64,000 bases of DNA. Source: an uncultured Planococcus sp. (GTDB lineage: Bacteria > Bacillota > Bacilli > Bacillales_A > Planococcaceae). A program made the translations under genes and the position numbers. Every line of letters begins with the position of its first letter. The stretch's first letter is position 1. Shown here one piece after another: positions 49,865-58,865 of the stretch. The notes under the pieces were generated by a model. The model saw only the letters and a program-made list of their open reading frames with translations. It did no database searches and was not told the origin of the DNA. The DNA lies in NCBI GenBank assembly GCA_947502505.1, contig CANNAE010000005.1:62001-126000 (forward strand). The letters are read 5' to 3'.

Positions 49865-50509
49865 TTACAGGCGATCGAGTTCCTGTGCGATTTCAGCTTC
49901 GCCCTGCAGGATCTCAAAGACTTTTCCGTAGGTGTTTTTACGATCCACCACTTCGGCGAGTGTACGTGCCACATCTGCACGTGGAATCGAGCGGTTTTCG
50001 AAAGACTCAAAGTGTGCGACTGCTTCGATGTGGCCAGTTTTATCGTCATCTGATAATGGCCCTGGGCGTACGATTGTGTAATCGAGGCCGCTTTGTTCTA
50101 AAAGATCATCCGCTGTGCGCTTCGCTACTAGGTAAGGCTTCATTGCCTCGCCGCCGGCATCTGGATTGTCGGAACCGACCGAACCGAGCTGGACAAAGCG
50201 TTTGACGCCTTTTTGCTTCGCATAATCCGCTGCTTTGACAGAGCCCCATAGGTCGATCGTCAAGGTTTTGTCAGCGCCTGTGTTCGGGCCTGAGCCTGCT
50301 GCGAAAATGACTGCGTCGACATCGTCGAATGCATGGCTGAAGTCTTCTTCCAAATCGCCAAGGACGATTTTTTTCGCGCCGCGTTTTTCCATCTCTTCGC
50401 GCTGCTCTTCTTTGCGGATCATCGCTACCGCGTCGTGGCCTTTTTCGGTTAATTCTTCTACAATATTGCGGCCTACTTGGCCATTTGCTCCTAGAACTAA
50501 TACGTTCAT
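49865..50509 (-). CDS. NAD(P)-binding atypical SDR (YhfK-like)
   Basis: 214 residues from the ATG at 50509; TAGGAGTG lies nine bases upstream. Rossmann opening MNVLVLGANGQVGRNIVEEL (GxxGxxG), then DAVIFAAGSGPNTGADKTL, GVKRFVQLGSVGSD and YTIVRPGPLSDDD. These small NmrA-like SDR proteins bind NAD(P)H, and physiological roles are mostly unknown. Confidence 0.9.
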   Translation of the reverse strand: MNVLVLGANGQVGRNIVEELTEKGHDAVAMIRKEEQREEMEKRGAKKIVLGDLEEDFSHAFDDVDAVIFAAGSGPNTGADKTLTIDLWGSVKAADYAKQKGVKRFVQLGSVGSDNPDAGGEAMKPYLVAKRTADDLLEQSGLDYTIVRPGPLSDDDKTGHIEAVAHFESFENRSIPRADVARTLAEVVDRKNTYGKVFEILQGEAEIAQELDRL

Positions 50510-50639
50510 CAAAATCCACTCCTAGTTTTTTTTGTCTGTTTGATGTTTTCCCGTATCGACTGCAATTAAACGCCAAACCTTCCGCCATGCTATTCAAATG
50601 GCCGGATGAAAGCTAAAATAGAGCAATGGAGGTGCAATA

Positions 50640-50924
50640 ATGGAAATCATTAATTACGAAGTAGAAAAATTGCAAGACCCGACTGGCATCCTGTCAGGTG
50701 AACGTTACGAGTACACAATGGCAATCCAAGTGGACGAGGAAGACGAATTGTACCGCCCGGGAGGCCTTGACCTGCGCTTGATCCTGGCGGTAGAAGACGG
50801 CAATACGCGCATCGCCGATTATCATTTCATCGACAGTGACGGAGAAAAGCCGCTTGATTTTGCGTTGGACGAAGAGGAAGAACAGGAAGTTTTAGCGTTT
50901 TGCAAAGAGCGGCTCGCTGAATAG
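50640..50924 (+). CDS. Small acidic protein, DUF6509-like
   Basis: 94 residues, ATG after GGAGGTG. MEIINYEVEKLQDPTGILSGERYEYTMAIQVDEEDELY opens a beta-rich, very acidic protein. I recall this pattern as the DUF6509 family of Bacillales; function unknown. Own terminator. Confidence 0.65.
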   Translation: MEIINYEVEKLQDPTGILSGERYEYTMAIQVDEEDELYRPGGLDLRLILAVEDGNTRIADYHFIDSDGEKPLDFALDEEEEQEVLAFCKERLAE

Positions 50925-50942
50925 AGAAAGCCTATATGACCG

Positions 50943-50976
50943 AAAAAACCCCCTACCGATTTCGGTAGGGGGTTTT
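50943..50976. terminator. Bidirectional terminator
   Basis: AAAAAACCCCCTACCGA / TCGGTAGGGGGTTTT between convergent genes. Confidence 0.92.
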
Positions 50977-50981
50977 GAAAA

Positions 50982-51740
50982 TTAAAGTTTCACTTCAATT
51001 TCGGCTTCCTCACGCAATTCTTCAACGCGTGCGAATGTAGCTTCCTGATCGTTTTGTTCTTGCAATGATTGGCGGATGGTCGGCTCCATTTCCTCAAAAG
51101 CTGGAGCTTCTTCTTCCGAGCTTTCTGCGAATTGGTCATAAGCTGCTTGGACTTCTTCATCGGTCACTTCAGGTGCATCGATTTCATTTTCCATATAGCT
51201 TTCATAGACCAGCTGCTCGCGCAATTGCTCTTCCATTTCTTCAAGAGTGAAGCCAGTCTCAGCAAGTGCTTCGTTCATGGCGTCTTCGTCTTCGAAGTTG
51301 GCTTTCAATTCTTCCATGCGCTCTTCGACAACGGCATCATCCGCTTCGTGGCCTTTTTCCTTGGCATCTTGCAAGAGAACGGCGTTGCCGATCACGACAG
51401 ACATCGCTTCATCTTCGATCAATTGAAGGTTTTCTTCAGTTGATGGGTCTTGCCCTTGTGAAGTCAATGTCGATTCGAACTGGCGGGCTACGCTATTGTA
51501 GACTTTGCCTTGGATTTCTTCGCCGTTGACGACTGCCACAACGGCGTCTTCTTCAGGGAGTTCGAGCGCTGATTCAGCAGGGGCTGCTGCATCTTCGCTT
51601 GCTTCTTCAGTTCCTTCTGCTTGTTCGGTCTCTGGAGCTGCTGCATCTTCGTTGGCGGTGGATTCTTCATTATCGGAACATGCGCCGAGCACTAAGGCGA
51701 GGGCGAATGGCGCAAAAATAAATGTCATTTTTTTAATCAT
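50982..51740 (-). CDS. SurA/PrsA N-terminal-domain lipoprotein without PPIase domain
   Basis: 252 residues, AGAGGAG upstream. Lipobox ALVLGACSDN, then an acidic Ala/Glu-rich linker (residues 22-68). The chaperone domain typical of SurA_N follows: VAVVNGEEIQGKVYNSVARQFES, VIGNAVLLQDAKEKG, TLEEMEEQLREQLVYESYM and VTDEEVQAAYDQF. The parvulin rotamase domain of PrsA is missing, and the protein ends soon after the second helical block. Probably an extracytoplasmic folding helper anchored to the membrane. Confidence 0.83.
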   Translation of the reverse strand: MIKKMTFIFAPFALALVLGACSDNEESTANEDAAAPETEQAEGTEEASEDAAAPAESALELPEEDAVVAVVNGEEIQGKVYNSVARQFESTLTSQGQDPSTEENLQLIEDEAMSVVIGNAVLLQDAKEKGHEADDAVVEERMEELKANFEDEDAMNEALAETGFTLEEMEEQLREQLVYESYMENEIDAPEVTDEEVQAAYDQFAESSEEEAPAFEEMEPTIRQSLQEQNDQEATFARVEELREEAEIEVKL

Positions 51741-51969
51741 GTGAAAACTCCTCTTTCGTCAGTCTCGTTAAAGTAAACCACATTTAGGTGAGGGTTTCAA
51801 ATTGTAGGCCGTGTGCCTTTCAGGAAAGGTATTTTTCTGTAATAATAGAGACTATTATTTTTCTTACACTAGGGTGGATATGCAGGAAATCGAGCTTTAA
51901 TGGTATCATTATCGGTGGCAATACATATTCATTCAGCACTATTAAATTTAGATGACGGAGGCGTACATA

Positions 51970-53073
51970 ATGGCGAATTTGGAGAATATCAAAGCACGTA
52001 AAACCTTGGATCAAATCCAGCCTTACTCACCAGGCAAGCCGATTTGGGAAGTGCAGGAAGAACTGGGCTTGGAGCGCGTCATTAAGTTGGCGTCCAATGA
52101 AAACCCCCTTGGCCCGTCCAAACAGGCTGTAAAAGCGATCGAACAAGGGGTATTTGGCTTGAACCGCTATCCCGATGCCGATGCGAGCGATTTGAAAGCG
52201 GCGATCGCTAAAGAACATGGCGTCGAAAAAACGCAAGTCATCCCGACAAATGGAGCGGACGAATTGATCACGCTCATCTCGGAAGCTTTCCTAGAGCAGG
52301 GCGATGAAATCATCGTGCCGGATCCATCCTTCAGTGAATATGATTTCGGTGCGCATATCATGGGCGCCAAAGTCGTAAAAGTACCGTTTGTACAAGGTTT
52401 CGCCTTCGATGTCGATGCCATGATCGCGGCAGTGACCGACAAAACCAAAATCATTTACATTTGCTCGCCGAACAACCCGACTGGGACCTATATGAAAAAG
52501 CAGGACGTCCAAAAATTATTGGACGCTGTCGGCGATATCCTGGTGGTCTTTGACGCTGCGTATAGCCATTATGCAGATGCGGAAGACTACACGGATGGCA
52601 CCGAATTCATCCAGCAGGGCTACCCATTGCTGACTTTGAAAACCTTCTCGAAGATCTACGGCATCGCCGGGGTCCGCGTCGGGTTCGGGATCGCTGCAGA
52701 TTCAATCATCACATCGATCCTCAAAGTGAAAGAGCCGTTCAACGTCAACACATTGGCGCAACTCGCTGCAACAGCAGCAGTGACAGACCATGAGCACGTG
52801 ACGCAATCCCGCGAGGCGAATAGCCGCGGCCGTGAATATCTCTATGAAGCCTTTGAAGAACTGGGGCTTCCGTTTACGAAGAGCATGGCGAACTTCGTGC
52901 TGGTCAAACTGGGCGATGAAGGAGAAACGCTTTATCAAGACCTGATGAAAAAAGGCGTGATTGTCCGCTACGGCAAAGGCTGGGGCCTTCCTGAGTACGT
53001 TCGGGTCTCAGTCGGCACAGAGGAAGAAAACGAATTCTTCGTGCAGGCATTGCGTGAACTGACCCAAAAATAA
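51970..53073 (+). CDS. hisC: Histidinol-phosphate aminotransferase
   Basis: 367 residues from the ATG at 51970, with ACGGAGGCG upstream; six further open codons have no binding site. PLP aminotransferase class II fold: IKLASNENPLGPS, LNRYPDADASDLKAAIA, IYICSPNNPTGTYM and the PLP lysine in LTLKTFSKIYGIAGVRVGFG. Converts imidazole acetol phosphate in histidine synthesis and may also act on aromatic oxo-acids in Bacillales. Monocistronic here, away from his or aro genes. Confidence 0.93.
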   Translation: MANLENIKARKTLDQIQPYSPGKPIWEVQEELGLERVIKLASNENPLGPSKQAVKAIEQGVFGLNRYPDADASDLKAAIAKEHGVEKTQVIPTNGADELITLISEAFLEQGDEIIVPDPSFSEYDFGAHIMGAKVVKVPFVQGFAFDVDAMIAAVTDKTKIIYICSPNNPTGTYMKKQDVQKLLDAVGDILVVFDAAYSHYADAEDYTDGTEFIQQGYPLLTLKTFSKIYGIAGVRVGFGIAADSIITSILKVKEPFNVNTLAQLAATAAVTDHEHVTQSREANSRGREYLYEAFEELGLPFTKSMANFVLVKLGDEGETLYQDLMKKGVIVRYGKGWGLPEYVRVSVGTEEENEFFVQALRELTQK

Positions 53074-53097
53074 AGCATGCATCAACTGCAGTTGCCA

Positions 53098-53136
53098 ACC
53101 GATTGCCTGGGAGACCCCGGGCAATCGGTTTTTTTT
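53098..53136 (+). terminator. Terminator of hisC
   Basis: ACCGATTGCC / GGCAATCGGT with inner CCGGG/CTGGG-type pairing, followed by TTTTTTT. Confidence 0.9.
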
Positions 53137-53211
53137 AGCCTGATGCCCTGTTTAGTGCAGAAGCGGAGCGGGAAGAGGGGAGGAAAACGAAATTAGAAAA
53201 GGATGAACGCT

Positions 53212-54120
53212 ATGCTATACGATTGTGCCATTATCGGCGGAGGACCTGCAGGCTTGAATGCTGCGCTGGTGCTTGGCCGTTCGAGAAGGAATGCCGTGTT
53301 ATTTGATGACGACAATGGGCGCAATTTGGTGACCCGCGAAGCGCATGGCTTCATTACAAGGGATGGCATTTGCCCCGAGGAACTCAAACGGCTCGGGCGT
53401 GAAGAGATCCGTAAATACGGAAGCGTCCAAACGGAGAACGAACGCGTGGTCCGCATTGACCGTATCTCCGAGACGCATTACGAATTGACGACCAAAAGCG
53501 GGAAGGTTTTCCATAGCATCAAAATCATCATCGCAGCCGGCTTAAAGGAAGAATTGCCGAATGTTCCGGATATTGAGAAGTTCTACGGTACGTCCCTGTT
53601 CAGCTGCCCTTACTGCGATGGCTGGGAAATGCGCGATCAGCCACTCGCGGTCATCGCCGATAAAAAAGTCTTCACTTTGGCGAAGGAAGTCTACACCTGG
53701 AGCCGGGATTTGGCGGTTTTCACGAACGGGGAAGGGCGCCTGGAAGAAGAGCAAAAGCAAAAGCTGCTCGCCAAGGGCATCAAAGTTTATGAAGATCCGA
53801 TTGCCGGGCTCGAAGGGGAGAACGGCCAGCTGCAAAGCGTCCGGCTCGAAGACGGCACCTTGATCGACCGCAGTGCCGGCTTCGTTACGCCTTTATGGAG
53901 CCATGCCACGAACTTCGCCAAAGAGCTTGGCTGTAAACAAAATGAGCACGGCGGGATTTTGACGGATGATTACGGGCGGACCAATGTGTGGAATGTCTAT
54001 GCGGCTGGGGACGCTTCGCTGATTGTCCCGTCACAACTCGTCATCGCAGCGGGCGAAGGAAGCGCCGCCGCCATCGGGGTATGCGGGGATTTGATAAACG
54101 AATATTTCGATGAAATGTAG
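53212..54120 (+). CDS. Thioredoxin-reductase-like FAD oxidoreductase
   Basis: 302 residues from the ATG at 53212, ten bases after AAAAGG; the ATG at 53203 is too close. FAD-binding YDCAIIGGGPAGLNAALVLGRS, then the redox pair CPYC in SLFSCPYCDGWEMRDQP and the C-terminal NVYAAGDASLIVPSQL. The NADPH site is degenerate (no GGGxS block after the CxxC; AVIADKKVFTLAKEV instead). It may be a TrxB-like or small-molecule disulfide oxidase or reductase. Confidence 0.87.
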   Translation: MLYDCAIIGGGPAGLNAALVLGRSRRNAVLFDDDNGRNLVTREAHGFITRDGICPEELKRLGREEIRKYGSVQTENERVVRIDRISETHYELTTKSGKVFHSIKIIIAAGLKEELPNVPDIEKFYGTSLFSCPYCDGWEMRDQPLAVIADKKVFTLAKEVYTWSRDLAVFTNGEGRLEEEQKQKLLAKGIKVYEDPIAGLEGENGQLQSVRLEDGTLIDRSAGFVTPLWSHATNFAKELGCKQNEHGGILTDDYGRTNVWNVYAAGDASLIVPSQLVIAAGEGSAAAIGVCGDLINEYFDEM

Positions 54121-54190
54121 GCGGCGTATCAGTTGCATAGTCGCGCTCACGTGCAGTAGACTTTAGGAAAACAGCCGGGAGGCGAACCGA

Positions 54191-54490
54191 ATGGATCCGA
54201 AAAGCTTGCTGTCTTCCATTACCTACGTTGACACGGAACGCTCGATCGTAGCCGGCCAGATGAAAATCATCCATACCGAATACGAAATTCATTTATATGA
54301 AGATAAATTAGTTGCCTCAACCAAAGAGTTCAATTTAATGCACGTATGGGATATTTCCTATAAAACGTTTTCTGACAACGCCAATCTATTATATTTGCAC
54401 ACCCATCGCGGCGTCTTGACCTACAAAGTGCCAAGAGACCCTGACCGTTTTGTGAGGACTTTCAAAAAACTGAAAAACACCAATTATTGA
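54191..54490 (+). CDS. Hypothetical protein, beta-rich (PH-like pattern)
   Basis: 99 residues, GGGAGGCGA upstream. No family recognised. Alternating beta-type strands (MKIIHTEYEIHLYEDKLVAST, MHVWDISYKTFS, LLYLHTHRGVLTYKVP) ending in a basic helix (DRFVRTFKKLKNT) suggest a small PH-like barrel; this is only a fold impression. It is closed by a terminator right at its stop. Confidence 0.65.
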   Translation: MDPKSLLSSITYVDTERSIVAGQMKIIHTEYEIHLYEDKLVASTKEFNLMHVWDISYKTFSDNANLLYLHTHRGVLTYKVPRDPDRFVRTFKKLKNTNY

Positions 54491-54519
54491 GAAGCCTTAA
54501 ATTCAGGCTTCTTTTTTTT
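54491..54519 (+). terminator. Terminator after the hypothetical gene
   Basis: GAAGCC-TTAAATTCA-GGCTTC followed by eight T. Confidence 0.9.
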
Positions 54520-54549
54520 CGGGTAGAATGGAAGGAAAGGGGAATGGAT

Positions 54550-54726
54550 ATGGGAAACGAATACGCAGTCGGATGGGGAACGCTTGCGCTGATCAATGCA
54601 GGGCTGGCACAAGGAAAAAACCGGAGCGGCCTTATGTGGTTCCTGGCGTCGCTTCTTCTAGGTCCCATTGCTACGCTGGCCTTGGTGATATTCGAAAAAT
54701 TACCAGAGGAAGGGGGGCACACGTGA
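54550..54726 (+). CDS. Small membrane protein
   Basis: 58 residues from the ATG at 54550, about six bases after AAGGGGAAT. Two hydrophobic stretches (VGWGTLALINAGLA and GLMWFLASLLLGPIATLALVIF) separated by a polar GKNRSG turn. No family recognised. Its stop overlaps the ATG of the broken SnoaL-like gene (TGATG), so they were once a coupled pair. Confidence 0.6.
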   Translation: MGNEYAVGWGTLALINAGLAQGKNRSGLMWFLASLLLGPIATLALVIFEKLPEEGGHT

Positions 54727-54996
54727 TGACGGAGCCGATCATGCTTGCGCAAGGCTTTACCGATTATGTGAACGCGCAGGATGTCGAAGGGGTGCTGTCT
54801 CTCACGGGCCACAATGTTGAACTGATCAGTCCCGGGAAATCAGCTGCTGGCCACAAAACAAGGCGAGCCGGGAGAATTCCGCATCTTCCATTATTTTGAG
54901 ATGGACGGCAAGAAAATCCATCGAATCGGCCGTTTCGATGAACTGGACGAAGCTTTTGGGGAAAGCGGATTGAGCGAGAGCGACCAAGTGGAGTAA
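54726..54996 (+). pseudogene. SnoaL/NTF2-like protein, disrupted by frameshift or deletion
   Basis: Frame one from the ATG at 54726 reads MTEPIMLAQGFTDYVNAQDV...VELISPGKSAAGHK and stops at a TGA near 54898. From about 54840 another frame continues, LLATKQGEPGEFRIFHYFEM, IHRIGRFDELDEAF, to a TAA at 54994. Both parts look like one short SnoaL-like (NTF2-fold) protein, whose usual length is about 110-130 residues. About 30-40 residues from the middle seem missing, so an internal deletion with a frame change is likely. Confidence 0.75.
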
Positions 54997-55040
54997 ACAC
55001 AGGTTCGCTATATTGCCGACGGGCAACAAGACATATGAAC

Positions 55041-55086
55041 AGCCCTTCTACAAGTTCCTGCTGGGATTTGTGGGAGGGCTTTTTTG
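55041..55086 (+). terminator. Possible terminator upstream of the hexuronate operon
   Basis: AGCCCT / AGGGCT with weak inner pairs, followed by TTTTTT. The lower stem is short but GC-rich. Confidence 0.65.
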
Positions 55087-55184
55087 TTGTGTATGCCGCT
55101 ACCGCCTGTAACTCGTCCAGAAAGCTTGATGAAATCGTCTGTTTAGGTCAAAAGGATTAAAATTGATTTTTCTAAAAATTCCTA

Positions 55185-55213
55185 TTGATTTTGAAAAGGC
55201 TTTCAAATATACT
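55185..55213 (+). promoter_or_regulatory. Promoter of the lacI-type/hexuronate operon with embedded cre
   Basis: TTGATT (55185-55190), 17-base spacer, TATACT (55208-55213). The spacer contains TGAAAAGGCTTTCA (55192-55205), which differs from the CcpA cre consensus TGAAAGCGCTTTCA by two central bases. Glucose repression by promoter occlusion is likely. Confidence 0.8.
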
Positions 55214-55218
55214 TTGAC

Positions 55219-55246
55219 TAAATCGATTTACTAAACCGGTTTAGTA
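55219..55246 (+). promoter_or_regulatory. Two overlapping LacI-type operators
   Basis: TAAATCGATTTA (55219-55230) and the perfect 18-base palindrome TACTAAACCGGTTTAGTA (55229-55246), centres 13 bases apart, just after the -10. The shared TAAAYCGRTTTA pattern with a central CG is typical of LacI/GalR proteins, so autoregulation by the next gene is likely. Confidence 0.85.
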
Positions 55247-55260
55247 GAGAGGGAGCCTAA

Positions 55261-56265
55261 ATGAAAAAAGTAACTATGCAAGATGTAGCGGAGAAAGCTG
55301 GGGTCTCTAAAAGCACGGTCTCACAGTATATCAATAATCGCTTTGAGTATATGGCGCCAGCTACAAAAACACGGATTGAAGAGGCAATCAAAGAATTGGG
55401 CTATATCCCAAATTATGTTGCCAAAAGTTTGAAGCAAAAGAAAACAGGCACGATCGGCGTCATTGTTGCGAACATTCTTCACGTCTTCTCAACAGAAATA
55501 ATCAGGGCCATCGAAGATGAATGCGAGCGCAATGGATTTCATTTATTTGTCTGCAATGCGGATGACCAACCGGAGAAAGAACGAGCCTATATCGATATGC
55601 TGATTGCCAAGCAAGTGGATGGCTTGATCATCTTTCCCACCAATGGGAATCAGGAATATTATAAGCAACTGAAAAATGCACAATTCCCCATAGTCTTTGT
55701 TGACCGATTGATCGATCAGCCATTGTACCCGACCTTATTGCTCGACAATGAAAGCGCTTCACATATAGCGGTGGAAGAGCTAAGTAAAAAAGGGCATAAG
55801 AAAATTGGCTTGGTATCAACGTCGATCGCCAAAAAAGTAACCCCACGCCTGGAGCGGATTAGCGGTTTTAAAAACGCCATGGCAACAAAATCCCTGGCTA
55901 TCGATCCTGAATGGATTGTAGCGGATGAGCGGGAATTGTTGGCGGAACGATTGCAGCAGCTATGGGATTCCAATAACCACCCAGACGCTTTTTTTGCGAC
56001 AAACGATTTGGCGTTGATTGAATTATTGAAGTTTATCCGCAAGAACAAGTTGTCGATTCCTGAAGACGTCGGAGTGATTGCCATTGACGACTCACCATTT
56101 TTGGAAATCGCAACGACCCCGATCAGTGTTATTAAGCAACCGAGCTTTTCGATTGGAAAAGATGCAGCTCAAACTTTGCAGTCATTGATCAGCAGTCCAA
56201 GTTTGGAAGCAGAATATGAAGTGAGACGATATGCCCCGGAACTGGTGGCAAGAGAATCTACTTAA
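55261..56265 (+). CDS. LacI-family transcriptional regulator of the hexuronate operon
   Basis: 334 residues with AGAGGGAGC upstream. Helix-turn-helix TMQDVAEKAGVSKSTVSQYINNRF and hinge helix ATKTRIEEAIKELGYIPNYVAKSLK, then a type 1 periplasmic-binding effector domain (GTIGVIVANILHVFSTEIIRAIED, VDGLIIFPTNGN, FFATNDLALIELLKF). In the kdgR/uxuR style such proteins respond to sugar acids or KDG. First gene after a promoter with two LacI-type operators, upstream of kdgK. Confidence 0.92.
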   Translation: MKKVTMQDVAEKAGVSKSTVSQYINNRFEYMAPATKTRIEEAIKELGYIPNYVAKSLKQKKTGTIGVIVANILHVFSTEIIRAIEDECERNGFHLFVCNADDQPEKERAYIDMLIAKQVDGLIIFPTNGNQEYYKQLKNAQFPIVFVDRLIDQPLYPTLLLDNESASHIAVEELSKKGHKKIGLVSTSIAKKVTPRLERISGFKNAMATKSLAIDPEWIVADERELLAERLQQLWDSNNHPDAFFATNDLALIELLKFIRKNKLSIPEDVGVIAIDDSPFLEIATTPISVIKQPSFSIGKDAAQTLQSLISSPSLEAEYEVRRYAPELVAREST

Positions 56266-56289
56266 AAAAGTAAGCAAGGAGGGTCCTAA

Positions 56290-57246
56290 TTGTCGAATGA
56301 ATTCAATGTGTTAACCATCGGTGACGCTATGATCACGATGAATCCTGTCACTACAGGGCCGTTGCGTTATGTCACACAGTTTGACCGGAAAATCGGCGGC
56401 GCAGAAATGAATTTTGCGATCGGCTGTGCACGTTTAGGGCTGGGCAGTAAATGGATCAGCCGCTTAGGAGATGATGATTTCGGTAAAGTGATTTACAACT
56501 TCGCACGCGGTGAAGGCATCGATGTGTCAGCGGTACGTTTTGTGGAAGGGATTCCAACCTCCCTCAACTTTAAGGAAATACATGAAAGCGGAGCCGGTAA
56601 AACCTATTACTACCGGAATCCTTCTCCGATGATGGACTTGACTGCAGAGGATATCACGGAAGACCTGTTTGCCGATATCCAGTTGGTGCATTTAACCGGT
56701 GTTTACTTAGCGATAGCGGAAAAGCATAGGGAAGTGGTCCATACCATCATTCGATATGCCAAGCAGTTGAATATACCGATTTCATTTGATCCGAACATTC
56801 GCTTGAAACTATGGAGCATGGAAGAGGCACGAGCTGTATACGAAAGCATCTTCCCGGATGTAGACATCCTGTTAACGGGCCTGGATGAAATTCAAATGAT
56901 TTCACAGAAAGAGTCTTTGGACGAATTAACTTCCTATATCCAGCAATTCAATATTGCCGATTTTGTTATTAAAGACGGTGCAAACGGTTCCAGGCTGTGG
57001 AGAGAAGGCCGCTGGACAGAAGCCGCCGGTTTTACAGTAACCCCGATAGACACGGTGGGAGCTGGCGATGGTTTTGATGCGGGATATGTTTATGGATGGC
57101 TGAAGGGCTATAACCCAGAGAAACTCCTGCATTTCGCCAATGGAGTCGGTGCTTTAGTAACTACCGTAACCGGTGACAATGAAGGTCTGCCTTATTTGGA
57201 AGACGTCAGCGATTTTGTGGAAGGCCGAAAAGTTGCCGAGCGTTGA
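56290..57246 (+). CDS. kdgK: 2-dehydro-3-deoxygluconokinase (PfkB family)
   Basis: 318 residues, TTG start after AAGGAGGGT. PfkB fold: FNVLTIGDAMITMNPVTTGPLRY, FDRKIGGAEMNFAIGCARLGL, PISFDPNIRLKLW and the C-terminal signature TPIDTVGAGDGFDAGYVYG (catalytic Asp). Phosphorylates 2-keto-3-deoxygluconate to KDPG. Supported by kdgA and uxuA in the same operon. Confidence 0.92.
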   Translation: MSNEFNVLTIGDAMITMNPVTTGPLRYVTQFDRKIGGAEMNFAIGCARLGLGSKWISRLGDDDFGKVIYNFARGEGIDVSAVRFVEGIPTSLNFKEIHESGAGKTYYYRNPSPMMDLTAEDITEDLFADIQLVHLTGVYLAIAEKHREVVHTIIRYAKQLNIPISFDPNIRLKLWSMEEARAVYESIFPDVDILLTGLDEIQMISQKESLDELTSYIQQFNIADFVIKDGANGSRLWREGRWTEAAGFTVTPIDTVGAGDGFDAGYVYGWLKGYNPEKLLHFANGVGALVTTVTGDNEGLPYLEDVSDFVEGRKVAER

Positions 57247-57261
57247 GAAGGGAGTGGCTTG

Positions 57262-57807
57262 ATGCAAACACCATCGATCATATTGCAAGAATTGAATGAG
57301 CTGATTAAACGGGTGGATAAAACCCAATATGATGACCTCGTAAAATTATTGAAGCAGGACAGGCGTTTCTTTTTCTTCGGTGAAGGAAGGTCGGGCTTGA
57401 TGGCAAAAGCGGCTGCGATGCGCTTGATGCATTGCGGGCGGACGGTCCATGTGATTGGCGAAACGGCCACTCCTTCGATGGGCAAAGAAGATATCTTATT
57501 CGTCGTTTCTGGTTCGGGAAGTTCAATTCAACTCGATGGGCTTTGCAAAACAGCACATCAACTTGGTGCTGAAATAGCCATGATTACCGCGAACGCAGCC
57601 AAACTGCAAGAACATCACTGCCGATATGGATTAGCGATACCGGCAGCTACGAAAAAAAGACGCGAATGGGAGCTTACTACGATTCAACCGCTGGGCAACC
57701 AATTCGACCAGGCCGCACATATAGTGTTGGACGCAGCGATCATCGACGGGCCTTATAGTGAAGATTCCTTGGATAATTTGACGAAGCGGCATACTAATCT
57801 CGAATAG
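57262..57807 (+). CDS. SIS-domain isomerase, 6-phospho-3-hexuloisomerase (HxlB)-like
   Basis: 181 residues from the ATG at 57262 (GAAGGGAG upstream). SIS fold: [45 protein letters not shown], and a C-terminal [22 protein letters not shown]...LTKRHTNLE close to HxlB. HxlB normally interconverts arabino-3-hexulose 6-phosphate and fructose 6-phosphate behind the synthase HxlA, which is not in this operon. Its place between kdgK and the Ldh2-type gene suggests a sugar-phosphate isomerisation in hexuronate use, unproven. Confidence 0.83.
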   Translation: MQTPSIILQELNELIKRVDKTQYDDLVKLLKQDRRFFFFGEGRSGLMAKAAAMRLMHCGRTVHVIGETATPSMGKEDILFVVSGSGSSIQLDGLCKTAHQLGAEIAMITANAAKLQEHHCRYGLAIPAATKKRREWELTTIQPLGNQFDQAAHIVLDAAIIDGPYSEDSLDNLTKRHTNLE

Positions 57808-57817
57808 GAGAAAAACT

Positions 57818-58828
57818 ATGACAACAGTTACAGTAGCTTTTGAAGAAGTGAATGTCTTAGTACAAAAAAAGCTGATCAAAGCAGGCTTGCGTGAAGACCA
57901 TGCAAGGAAAGTGGCAAACGTGCTTATCCACGCAGATTTGCGCGGGGTCAGTTCGCACGGGGCATTAAGAACCGAACACTATATCAGCAGGATACAAGCT
58001 GGCGGTATCAATACAGATCCTGACATCGCCTTTCATGCGACAGGCCCGGTGACAGGAACAGTAGATGGAGACGATGGATTCGGGCATGTGGTTGCTGGAA
58101 TTGCCACTTCCCATGCGATTGACATGGCAAAAGCTAATGGAGTCGGGATGGTCACAGCGATGAACAGCAGTCATTGCGGTGCCCTCAGCTATTTTGTAGA
58201 AGAAGCGACTAAGCATGGCTTGATTGGTGTAGCGATGACCCATACAGATAAAATCGTAGTCCCATTCGGCGGCAAGGAAGCGTTTCTCGGGACCAATCCA
58301 ATTGCTTACGGGGTTCCTGCCCAATCGGAAAAGCCATTCATTCTCGATATGGCGACTTCAAATGTCGCACTGGGCAAAATTTTGCAACGGAAAGAAGAAG
58401 GGAACGCCATACCAGAAGGATGGGGAGTCGATGATACAGGAGCTCCCACTACGGACCCAGGGAAAGTCTCTGCACTGGTTCCGTTCGGCGGCCCTAAAGG
58501 TTACGGCCTTTCAATGATTGTCGATATCTTCTCTGGCCTGCTTGCAGGAATGGCTTTCGGCCCGCATATCAACAAAATGTATGGCGACCTGGATAAAAAT
58601 CGCAAACTCGGACATTATATTTGCGTCATCAACCCTTCATACTTCACAGATGCGGAGATGTTCCTAGCGCAGATGGACCGGATGATCCAGGAGGTAAGAG
58701 AAGTGCCGGCCGCTGATGGCTTCGAGAAAGTAATGGTGCCTGGGGAAATTGAACAGGCGAATGAAGAACGCAACCGGCAACACGGCATCACAATTGCTGA
58801 AACAACTTATGAGTTTTTAAAAGCATAA
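57818..58828 (+). CDS. Ldh2/MDH2-family oxidoreductase (YjmC-like)
   Basis: 336 residues. NAD(P)H-dependent malate/lactate/ureidoglycolate dehydrogenase family: [65 protein letters not shown] and [33 protein letters not shown]. subtilis YjmC, of this family, is in the hexuronate (exu/uxa) operon beside the YjmD dehydrogenase, and this operon likewise has a zinc-type dehydrogenase. Substrate probably a keto-acid derivative. Confidence 0.88.
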   Translation: MTTVTVAFEEVNVLVQKKLIKAGLREDHARKVANVLIHADLRGVSSHGALRTEHYISRIQAGGINTDPDIAFHATGPVTGTVDGDDGFGHVVAGIATSHAIDMAKANGVGMVTAMNSSHCGALSYFVEEATKHGLIGVAMTHTDKIVVPFGGKEAFLGTNPIAYGVPAQSEKPFILDMATSNVALGKILQRKEEGNAIPEGWGVDDTGAPTTDPGKVSALVPFGGPKGYGLSMIVDIFSGLLAGMAFGPHINKMYGDLDKNRKLGHYICVINPSYFTDAEMFLAQMDRMIQEVREVPAADGFEKVMVPGEIEQANEERNRQHGITIAETTYEFLKA

Positions 58829-58865
58829 GCATTCATAAAAAATTACACAAAGGGGAGTTTTTATA

